From PALSA-270 sp963770245 (GTDB taxonomy: Bacteria > Acidobacteriota > Terriglobia > Terriglobales > Acidobacteriaceae): a stretch of 64,000 nucleotides of DNA. Location of the stretch: positions 1 to 64,000 of the forward strand of contig CAVYOX010000012.1 of assembly GCA_963770245.1 (NCBI GenBank), read 5' to 3'. The notes beneath the pieces were generated by a model that was not told the origin of the DNA, did no database searches, and saw nothing but the letters and a program-made list of their open reading frames with translations. Shown here piece by piece: positions 30,088 to 37,455 of this stretch; positions within the stretch are counted from its first letter, which is position 1; each line of letters opens with the position of its first letter. The position numbers were made by a program, and so were the translations under genes.

Positions 30088-31032
30088 TCATCTGCGAATT
30101 TCCGCGGGAAGGTCTGTCTCTTCATTTGGCGGTCCGGGACCTAAGTCGGCCAATACGTCGCGCATCATTTCCCGGTCGATGATTTTCGCCTTCGTGGCCC
30201 AACCGAGCGACATCGCACAAAAACACATGTTACTTATATTCCGAGGAATGCCTTCACTACGTTCCGCAAGTAACGTCCCGGCGCCCGCGGTGAGCAGAGA
30301 TGAGCCCTTGTACCCGGCCACCCATAGGCGATGACCGACGTAGGCATTGACCTCATCGCGAGTGAGAGGTTCGAGCCGAATCGAGAAAGAAACCCGTTGC
30401 CGAAGTTGCGCCATCGAGGACTTAACCAACCGTTCGGCCAGCTGTGGCTGTCCTGCTAGGACGATCTGTATGAATTTCATCCAAGGCGTCTCGAAATTTG
30501 ACAGCAGCCTGACAAATTCGAGTACCCTCTCGTCCAGGTTCTGCGCTTCGTCAATGACGAGAATGAGGCGCCGACCGGCGCGCATTTCTTCCATTAGAAG
30601 CTGGTTCAGAATCGAGTGCATTGCCGGGAGGTCCTTGCCCGCGCCGTCAAGTCCGAGATCAGCGAGTAGATAACACATGAGATCACGGGCGTCGCCAAGG
30701 GTTTGAAACAAGAAAGCCGTACGGGCCTTGTTGCGCAGGGTGGCCAGATATTGGAAAAGCAGGGAAGTTTTCCCCATTCCCGGCTTCGCGATCAGCGTCA
30801 GGAAACCTCGATTCAATTCCGTTCCATAGGTGAGCGCGGCGAGCGCTTGCCGGTGGGTGGGGCCAAGGTAAAGGAATCGTGGGTCAGGCGTTACCCCGAA
30901 CGGCTGCTCGTTGAGTCCCCAGTAGTCCAGGAACCGCCGCTCTAGGCTTTCTGCATCCTCGGCGTCCTCTCGAACGAGGGCTGGCGCAGTGCCGTCTCCA
31001 ATTCTCGTGATGGAAATATCCGGATTGCTCAT
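30088..31032 (-). CDS. ExeA-like AAA+ ATPase of EPS cluster
   Basis: The 314-residue protein begins with a region (LLDYWGLNEQPFGVTPDPRFLYLGPTHRQAL-like) shared by ExeA/GspA and XrtA-associated ATPases. Walker A is KPGMGKTSLLFQYL at about residue 84, Walker B is LILVIDEAQNLDERVLEFVRLLSNFE, and the C-terminal lid has GIPRNISNMC. Such ATPases accompany exosortase or GumC-type EPS systems. No exosortase is visible here. It is the second gene after the antiterminator. Confidence 0.9.
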   Translation of the reverse strand: MSNPDISITRIGDGTAPALVREDAEDAESLERRFLDYWGLNEQPFGVTPDPRFLYLGPTHRQALAALTYGTELNRGFLTLIAKPGMGKTSLLFQYLATLRNKARTAFLFQTLGDARDLMCYLLADLGLDGAGKDLPAMHSILNQLLMEEMRAGRRLILVIDEAQNLDERVLEFVRLLSNFETPWMKFIQIVLAGQPQLAERLVKSSMAQLRQRVSFSIRLEPLTRDEVNAYVGHRLWVAGYKGSSLLTAGAGTLLAERSEGIPRNISNMCFCAMSLGWATKAKIIDREMMRDVLADLGPGPPNEETDLPAEIRR

Positions 31033-31115
31033 ATCAGTTCAGGCTGCCCACACGCGAAGAATTTTCGGGCTGAGACAACTGTGGACTCTGAGGCGCAGCG
31101 ATGCGGGACCTAGCC

Positions 31116-31664
31116 TTAGGCCACTGCAGCAGTATCTGATCCCGGCACAACCCCGACGCTCCGTCTCCCGACCAGTTCCACCATCGATGCATCAACCTCG
31201 ACGGCCACCGATCTCTGCAGCATCTCCACCGACACCACCAGCTTCCATGCGCTTTTCTTGCGAATCAGCAACCCCTCTAAGTTCTCAAGCGGGCCGGACC
31301 GGAGCTGGACTCGGTCGCCACATCGTAGAAAGGGGTGCGGTTCGAGCTTGAGGCAGCTTCCAACTATGCGCTGTATCGCCTCAATTTCGGCGACCGCAAT
31401 GGTTGCTGGCCGCTTGGCAAACCCAACCACGCTGTGCACCCCGGGGATCGCGAGGATTGACTGCCAGCGCTCGGACGGATTCTGCAAGAAGATGTAACAG
31501 GGAAAGAGCGGCAGAGAAAGTGTCTTGTCCCGATCCTTCCAGCGATGGACGGCGGTATACAGCGGCAGAAATACCTCGAGGCCCTTGCTCCTCAACGAGC
31601 GCGCAACGTTTTTTTCATGCTGATGGCGCGTGTAGAGCGCGTACCAGTTCCGCGGAGGTTCCAT
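31116..31664 (-). CDS. UpxY/RfaH-like NusG-type antiterminator
   Basis: The 182-residue protein has the NusG N-terminal domain (NWYALYTRHQHEKNVARSLRSKG, EVFLPLY, SLPLFPCYIFLQ) followed by a KOW-like C-terminal domain (GDRVQLRSGPLENLEGLLIRK). UpxY and RfaH homologues head long polysaccharide operons and let RNA polymerase read through terminators. Here it is the first gene of a leftward series of about 18 kb. A GGAGG-like site precedes the ATG, and a palindrome lies 45-60 bases upstream. Confidence 0.9.
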   Translation of the reverse strand: MEPPRNWYALYTRHQHEKNVARSLRSKGLEVFLPLYTAVHRWKDRDKTLSLPLFPCYIFLQNPSERWQSILAIPGVHSVVGFAKRPATIAVAEIEAIQRIVGSCLKLEPHPFLRCGDRVQLRSGPLENLEGLLIRKKSAWKLVVSVEMLQRSVAVEVDASMVELVGRRSVGVVPGSDTAAVA

Positions 31665-31707
31665 GGGTTGAGCTCGCCTCCATCAAGCGCCCGAAGCTTC
31701 GCCCTGT

Positions 31708-31723
31708 GAGCTACACGTAGCTC
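31708..31723. promoter_or_regulatory. Palindrome upstream of EPS antiterminator
   Basis: GAGCTAC-ac-GTAGCTC is a 7-bp inverted repeat about 44 bases before the antiterminator start. It could be an operator for the EPS operon or a leader hairpin. It is not matched to a known consensus. Confidence 0.4.
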
Positions 31724-32139
31724 TATGTGAGTGCCAAAGGATCGAGTGGTTGGTACATCGGGTTCGGCCTGTAAATCTGCGAACGTGTTAACCGTAAAGT
31801 ACTCTTGCCGCAGCCGTCCCTTTGCCTGGCAGAGGAAGGCGCAATTCTGCCTTCATTGGGTCCTCGTGTCAATATAATAAATATTGCACACTCTGTGAAA
31901 GGCAAGCCTGACGGCCCGTTCCGTCTGGTAGATGCATGGAATACTGGCCGCCAGGAACTCGTGGGGCTCCTACCACCGCTTTACGCTCTGAACCGTGATG
32001 ATAAGGCCTCTGCAGCAGCAAAAACCGAGCCCCGAGATTGATCCTTTTGCCATGTCCTGGGCATTGGGGAGCCTATATTCACCGGTGACAGTACTACGCA
32101 GCCATCAGTGAACCTCGCGCGCGGCCGGAGGTCCAGCCA
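31724..32139. other. Upstream region of EPS operon, no gene seen
   Basis: Only short frames without family signals lie here. The EPS promoter presumably falls within the first 150 bases of this stretch, and the right part merges into decayed TPR-gene sequence. Confidence 0.4.
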
Positions 32140-32616
32140 CAAGACCTGGGAAGGGCTTATTACAAAGTGCGGCAGTATCATGCAGCCATTGACGAGTTTC
32201 GCATGCGCGCCCAAGCCGCCTCGGCTGCGTTGTGGGTCCCCTAATTCCTTTCCAAAACCTACGGGTTCAAAGGCATGGAGAAGGAATGTGAGCAGGAACT
32301 CGAAGACGACACCCGAATTAACCGCGGCGAGAAAGCCGCAGCCGAGATCCGGCGCACCTATGAAGGCAGGGGCAGAAGAGCAGTTTTGCAACTCCGGCTG
32401 AACGATCTTAAGACGCGCAGCCGCAAAGAGTATGTTTCACCCTGGGACCTGGCGGTAGCCTATGCGGCCCTTGGAATGAAGGATGAAACGCTCAAACAAC
32501 TGGAGGATGCTTATCGCAAGCATTCAGAGGAGCTCTTCTGCAAGGCGAGGCGGTCTTCAACTTCCTGCAATCCAGACGAATGTTATCGTGGCCTCGTAAC
32601 GAAGATCGGTTTCTGA
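32140..32616 (+). pseudogene. TPR protein C-terminal remnant
   Basis: In one frame with an internal TAA stop near 32,242 the translation reads DLGRAYYKVRQYHAAIDEF, a TPR motif, and then YVSPWDLAVAYAALGMKDETLKQLEDAYRKHS. The last is the C-terminal signature of acidobacterial TPR regulators and kinase-TPR proteins (compare the intact gene at 37456-39459). The N-terminus is absent. A related fragment lies at 48979-49110. A dispersed repeat begins just after the remnant stop. Confidence 0.7.
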
Positions 32617-32624
32617 GGCCGGGG

Positions 32625-32742
32625 TAGCTGCTGATCCCGTACGCGCTGAGCCACAGTCAGTCCGTCAGTTCCCGACCGCCAGAATCGAATTGGGATCAAG
32701 CTGGCTCTAAGAAAAGTGCCTACCCAGAATGCCCTTTCGCTC
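32625..32742 (+). repeat. Dispersed repeat, copy 1
   Basis: The copy carries the family core TACGCGCTGAGCCA, a region around TCCCGACCGCCAGAATC, and a downstream block with AAGCTGGCTCTAAGAAAAG and CCAGAATGCCC. It directly follows the TPR remnant. Confidence 0.75.
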
Positions 32743-33067
32743 GTAAGTCTCACCAAGCACTGGAATTAAACTAACGATTCATCGCTGAGTAGCCGCAATT
32801 CGAAGCCGCAGACTGTTTAATCCAGAGCGTTCGCGAACCGCGTTTCTCCTAGATGATAATTTCCATGACCTTCAGCCCCAAAGCCATTTTTCAACGAGCC
32901 GACCGCTACGAAGTCGTCCGATCAATATCTACCTCTTGCGCCACCCTCTGACCTGTTAGCGCTTCTTGCCGGTCGATGGGCGGTAGGTTGAAAGTCAGCC
33001 TTGCCCGCAACGCATTGACTTGCCGAAGCTTGGCTCACTAATAAGGTCACGCACGCAACGGCCTTCT

Positions 33068-33172
33068 TTATTGATCGGCCAAACTATCTCGCACTACCGC
33101 ATCGTCGAGAAGCTAGGCGGCGGCATGGGTATGGTGTACAAGGCGGAAGACGCCGACCTGGTCCGCTTCGTG
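33068..33172 (+). pseudogene. Serine/threonine kinase N-terminal fragment
   Basis: About 35 codons read LLIGQTISHYRIVEKLGGG and GMVYKAEDADLVRF, the Gly-rich loop of acidobacterial PknB-type kinases, where the family continues with ALKFL. The essential Lys region and the rest of the kinase are missing. Confidence 0.7.
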
Positions 33173-33333
33173 AAGCGTCGGGTGCTGCTCTGCCGTACAG
33201 AGCCTTCCCCAAATTGCAGCCGTCCGAGCTCGATACATACCAGGCTGTGGCAGCCGCGATCCAGAAAAATCAGAATCGCGTTCTCGGGAACCCCGGAGTG
33301 ATATTGAGGAAGTACGCGGGAGCTTTCAGTTGA
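33160..33333 (+). pseudogene. C-terminal fragment of an unrecognised protein
   Basis: In the frame next to the kinase fragment the reading SGAALPYRAFPKL, then SELDTYQAVAAAIQKNQNR and LRKYAGAFS ends at a TGA. It looks protein-like (balanced composition, no early stop) but no family was recognised. Confidence 0.35.
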
Positions 33334-33398
33334 ATCCGAATCTCATCCCTCCACAAAACCTGCCAGGCGGGAGGAAGCCAGTACCCGAAAAAGGCAGC

Positions 33399-34259
33399 TC
33401 ATTGCTTCATCGCAATCTTCGCGCCGACTAATACGCTTCCGGAACCGGCCCGGCCATCCTGCGTCACAACGATCGAAGAGGCATGAATCTCAAACACGTC
33501 ATGACCACCTTCCTTCGAAAGAATGCCCGACACATCCGCGGTAAGACGTACGCGCTTCCCCTTGATGACGTCCGAATAGTAGAGGGACCCGGTAACCGGC
33601 CGATCATAGACCTTCCCTTCCTTGCCGTAGATGATCTCGCCAAGAACATGCATTCCCTTCCAGTTGAAATCCTTGGCCCTCTTCAAGAGCCGCCGATAGG
33701 ACTGCTGGTCCGTCTCCTTTTTGTCCTTGTCGCTGGCAGTGTCGTCGAGGCCCGCTCCCGTAATCTTTTGCTTCGCATCGTCCGGTTTCTGTATCTCTGC
33801 ACGCGTACTCCGGGGATCTTAGCCAGCGGGAGGCTCGGTCTGCTGGCCGGCCGGTTTCTGATCCGGCTTTGCCTCGGGAGAGGATGGGCCGCCCGCGACA
33901 TCGCCCTGCGGCTTGTTCTTGTTCTTGAGCCGGGCCTGGATCTGTTTGCGCAGCTGCTCGGCGCTCACCTCGCCGGGAACCCACTTCTGCTTCTCGAGAA
34001 ACGCCATGTCTTCGGCGCTGAGCCGGCTGGTGGTCGTCATGAACGCCTTCACCCACTCCGGATTCGGCGCCTGGTATTCCATATCCCCGGTGGTCTGCGC
34101 CAGGTAGGCCAATAGTTCCTTCTGAGCCGGCGAGGACTTCTGCAGCAGTGAATCGATCTCTTCCGCCTGCTTCACCGCTTTGTCGGTCTCGGCCGGCGAT
34201 GCTCCGGGAATCTGAATTCCGCCAGTCGCGCCCTGTTGCCCAGCCCCCGGCTGCCCGCC
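33399..34259 (-). pseudogene. Unrecognised protein interrupted by a stop, fused to IS110 remnant
   Basis: One frame reads from an IS110 fragment at its upstream end into ASPAETDKAVKQAEEIDSLL, WVKAFMTTTSRLSAEDMAF and a Pro/Gln-rich tail, meets a TAA at 33819-33821, then continues in the same frame as YRRLLKRAKDFNWKG, YGKEGKVYDRP and a C-terminal beta-rich part ending at 33399. Either two small genes or one disrupted gene of about 285 codons is present. No family is recognised. The missing start has probably been replaced by the transposase sequence. Confidence 0.45.
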
Positions 34260-34561
34260 CAGATCGGCGAGCTTTCGCGCGTCTTGTCGCTCTTGTTGCG
34301 TTCCTTCAGCAGCGCGTTTTTCCGTGGCTCGCACACAACTAGCTCCGTGACGTGTGGCTTCAGTAGGTCATACAGCCAAGCCGACCAGGTCCCTTCTTCC
34401 AAGGTCACATGCAAGTCACCGCGCAGTCCCTGGATAAACTGCAGGATGGTGCTCGCCTTGGTTTCGATGACCGATTCCATTACCAGTTTTCCCTCGCCGT
34501 TCATCACTGCGATGGCAATCGCTTCTTTGTGCACGTCCGTGCCGATATACTTAGTGTCCAT
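34260..34561 (-). mobile_element. IS110-family transposase N-terminal remnant
   Basis: The translation from the ATG at 34561 reads KYIGTDVHKEAIAIAV, EEGTWSAWLYDLLKPH, VCEPRKNALL and NKSDK, the DEDD-type RuvC-like start of IS110 transposases. The motif DARKLADL follows in a second frame, as expected if about four bases (an ATCG-like set) were lost. The rest of the transposase is absent and the sequence passes into an unrelated gene. Confidence 0.75.
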
Positions 34562-34599
34562 AAGGGTGCTCCTTTCGGTAGAGCTTTGCGTCACACTCA

Positions 34600-35055
34600 A
34601 AACCTACCTCAAAGGGGCGCCCTTTTATAATGCGTCGGCTTCGGGGAGATCGCCATTGATCTCCTCCAACCCAGCTTCCGGATACTTTCGCGTCAAACAG
34701 GTTCAGACCGTGGTTGGCAAAACCCTAGTCGTACGCAGCACTTCGAGTGCGTGTAAGCGATCGAGAAGCCAATCAAGCGCATTCCATCAGGGCCAGCAGC
34801 CAAAAGCTGCGTCGAGAGGCCGAATGTACGGCAGCAATCTCACTTTTCCTCATCCCCGATTGACGGCTTGGCAAAACGGGGGCGTCCATGTACGTACGAC
34901 CGAGACCGCGTCGACCACTCGGTGCCCCGTTGGGATTGTGCGCGATACTGCGATTTTTCAACGAGTTGGTTCGCCCGTGTTATGTTTACCCACCTTGGCA
35001 GTTTTGATTCTAAATCCCATGATTTATTGAAGTTCTTGAGCGGAAGGAATTGGTT
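34600..35055. other. Gap without supported gene
   Basis: Short frames only. The final 15 bases contain the GGAAGGA ribosome-binding site of the next gene. Confidence 0.5.
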
Positions 35056-35472
35056 ATGAGCGCAACATTGCTATACAGGATTGCGGCATTTGTGTTTGCT
35101 TTGTTTGCCTTGGGGCACACGTATGGCTTCTTAAGTTTGCGTGCACCTTCGGCGGAGGGGCGCGCCGTATACGACGCAATGACCACAGTGCATTTTGAGC
35201 TTGGTGGCCGGAGCTTTAGTTATGGTGGTTTCTATCGTGGCTTCGGCTTGTCTTGCACTGTATCGCTGGTCTTGTCCGCATTTCTGTCGTGGCACCTCGG
35301 AGACTTGGCGCGGTCTGCTCCAAGCGCGATTGGTGCGCTAGGTTGGGTATTCTTCGTGACGCAGCTCGCAGGTGTGGTGCTGAGCTTCCTGTATTTTGGT
35401 GTGCCACCGATGGTGCTCTCCGCGCTGGTTGGCGTAATCGTGGGATTGGCGGCGTTTCTGGTGGGTAGATGA
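35056..35472 (+). CDS. Small four-helix membrane protein
   Basis: The 138-residue protein from the ATG at 35056 has four hydrophobic helices: LYRIAAFVFALFALGHTYG, the segment around GFGLSCTVSLVLSAFL, ALGWVFFVTQLAGVVLSFLYF and MVLSALVGVIVGLAAFLV. The ribosome-binding site GGAAGGA lies eight bases upstream. It resembles small DoxX-like or LIC-type inner-membrane proteins but no family is firmly recognised. It appears intact in a decayed neighbourhood. Confidence 0.65.
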   Translation: MSATLLYRIAAFVFALFALGHTYGFLSLRAPSAEGRAVYDAMTTVHFELGGRSFSYGGFYRGFGLSCTVSLVLSAFLSWHLGDLARSAPSAIGALGWVFFVTQLAGVVLSFLYFGVPPMVLSALVGVIVGLAAFLVGR

Positions 35473-35487
35473 CTCCGACTATCTTTC

Positions 35488-35752
35488 TTGGTTAGAAAAC
35501 GAAATCAGTGGACTCAGGTGGACCGCCATTCGGGCGTGAGCGAGGGGAAAATGTTCAGACGGGTTTTGAAGAATGGAGCGCGACAAGATGCTGGCGTGAC
35601 AGCCAACGTAGTCTGGTATGCGGTCAAGCGGTGCGCCAAGCGGGTTGGCATAGACAATCTGGCACCGCACGATCTTCGTCGCACTTGCGCCCGGCTCTGC
35701 CATGGTTGTGGAGGCGAATTGGAACAGATTCAGTTTCTGCTTGGCCTGACCA
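35488..35752 (+). pseudogene. Tyrosine recombinase C-terminal fragment
   Basis: The frame has VTANVVWYAVKRCAKRVGI, then APHDLRRTCARLCH, the HxxR box of phage-type integrases, and LEQIQFLLG. The catalytic Tyr region (HSSVQTTERYLG in relatives) is cut off where a transposase fragment begins. The N-terminal half is also absent. Confidence 0.75.
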
Positions 35753-36344
35753 GCGCATATTCCGTTTTCTGCAGTCGCACGATGGTGTCCCGGCCCAGCC
35801 GCAGTAGCGGTCGGATACTCTCATTCACCTCTTCGTTGCTTTCCAGCAGGTCGTGGAAATAGCCCACTCTGTGCAGCCGCCGCTTGTTGTGACTCACTCC
35901 CGTCTCCATCAGCAGACCGGAGATGCGATTCTTCATCTGCACCATCTGGCCCACCAGCAGGTGGCGGTAGCGCAGGGTTCGTCGTCGGTCCCGAATCGCA
36001 GTCGATGTCATGTGGCATTCCGGCAGGAAGTCGCAGCATAGGCAGTCGGCGATCTTGCCGGCATCGATCCGATCGTTCTTCTTCTTGGCTGCAGCAATGG
36101 CGCGCAGCATCAGCGGATGCGCTACCTTCACCTGCTGCGCATGCGGCAGCAGATGATCATAGATCCAGCCGGTGAAAATCGTTGCTTCCATCGCCACCGT
36201 CCAGGGTTGAGGAAGAGTCTTCATCCAGTCGTCCAGTTCCCAGCGTGTTGCGCCGACCTGGCCTTCCTGGTGAACCTGACCGCTGGCATCCTTGAGGCAG
36301 TAGCTGATCGTCTTCTTGTGAATATCCAGTCCGATGTAATACAT
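35753..36344 (-). mobile_element. IS110-family transposase, C-terminally truncated
   Basis: From MYYIGLDIHKKTISYCL at 36344 the protein has the DEDD domain (TVAMEATIFTGWIYDHLLPH, KNDRIDAGKIADCL, RHLLVGQMVQMKNRISGLL). It breaks off after RLQKTEYALV at the junction with the integrase fragment. The C-terminal Transposase_20 domain is missing, so it cannot transpose on its own. Confidence 0.8.
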
Positions 36345-36607
36345 ATGTCCTTGAGGAGCCTCCGTGGTTGTTCTCTGAATCAACGTTCCCGTTGAGTTCA
36401 GCTTTTGTACACCACGCGCTCCTCCTGGACTTAGCATTCAAACAATTCGTCAGCGACCGTGTTCCCACGGCTGGCATTGGTGGTCGCCTCGCCTCTGGCG
36501 GCAGTCTCTATAAAGGAATCCGGTCGTGCTGACAAGGCCTTCGGGTAGAGAAACCCGGGTGCAGAGAGGTCAGCCGACCGCAAGGACAAAAAGCGGGACC
36601 TTTCGAC

Positions 36608-37105
36608 CTAGTGCGAGAGGGTGAAGACGAAGTCGTTGACTGTCCCGTTGAGCGCCTGAACTCTGACCGTGCCGCTTGCCCCTTGAAACTCGCCGGTGCC
36701 GTACAGAATGGGTCCGGTCGTCGGGTTTCCGGTACCGTCGAACTCGCCCCCAACGGCAATCTGCCCGCGGCCTGCGAGGAAGAATGTTACTGGAGGGCAG
36801 GAGTAAATCTGCGTACTGACATCAACCAGCACACAAACCCCCATGTTGTGGCCCACTTGTTGGCCCGTGTTAGGGTCAAAATCCGGGTCATCGAACGCGA
36901 TGTAGTCTCCCTGGCTGGACGGGCCGCTGCCTCCCACCAGGGTATAGACCGGAACGTACGTTGCGTTGGTCACATACTCTTGGATGTGGATAACCCGAGG
37001 TTTGCGGTCATCCGAGGCGCGGGCCGCGACCGCTGCCAAAATTGCTGCCGCAACGACCACCACTAAACTGAAGCTAGCTTTTCGCATTGTCATCTCCTTT
37101 CGCAT
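36608..37105 (-). CDS. Secreted beta-barrel protein of dirigent/allene-oxide-cyclase-like type
   Basis: The protein of 165 residues (or 159 from the second start) has a signal peptide (SLVVVVAAAILAAVAARAS). Its mature part has a strand pattern GVCVLVDVSTQIYSCPP, FFLAGRGQIAVGGEFDG and PILYGTGEFQGASGTVRV that resembles the AOC-barrel fold. Function is unknown. Two in-frame ATG starts 18 bases apart (37105 and 37087) each carry a GGAGAT-type ribosome-binding site, the product of a tandem duplication. Confidence 0.6.
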   Translation of the reverse strand: MRKEMTMRKASFSLVVVVAAAILAAVAARASDDRKPRVIHIQEYVTNATYVPVYTLVGGSGPSSQGDYIAFDDPDFDPNTGQQVGHNMGVCVLVDVSTQIYSCPPVTFFLAGRGQIAVGGEFDGTGNPTTGPILYGTGEFQGASGTVRVQALNGTVNDFVFTLSH

Positions 37106-37283
37106 TGTTATCTCCTTGTCCTTTGGCGTTGTCTCGATTTGCGTCGAAAACATCGATTAGCTTTTCACCGGGCCGCGAGGCATGCGACCAGTCAGGCGGA
37201 AACGCACCGGCGCGAACTACCGTCGTTTCTGTTCTCTCGACGATCACCTCTGTTGTCCTGACGATCCGCCGCCTCTTTATCAA
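37074..37283 (-). CDS. Possible small basic protein upstream of barrel gene
   Basis: A 69-codon frame starting at TTG reads RRRIVRTTEVIVERTETTVV and ends with NAK/DN repeats created by the same tandem duplication that carries the next gene's start codons. It overlaps that gene by 14-32 bases. It may be coupled or may be spurious. Confidence 0.35.
   Translation of the reverse strand: MIKRRRIVRTTEVIVERTETTVVRAGAFPPDWSHASRPGEKLIDVFDANRDNAKGQGDNNAKGDDNAKS
37081..37116. repeat. 18-bp tandem duplication holding two start codons
   Basis: Two 18-base units differ at one position. Each contains, on the minus strand, a GGAGAT ribosome-binding site and an ATGCGAAA start. The period is a multiple of three, so both starts are in frame. 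Confidence 0.8.
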
Positions 37284-37455
37284 AGCGCTTACTCCACACG
37301 AACACGATGTGTATGCCGTTGCAATGGCTTGCGTTTACCCCTAGAATCTGCTCCATCGGATCGCGCAGGGCTTGCTGGAACGGCCCGACTGCCCGGTGAT
37401 ACTTCAGCTGCCGCCGGAAGTCCTTAGCTTGGGCTGAGTTTTTTCTGAATCCTTT

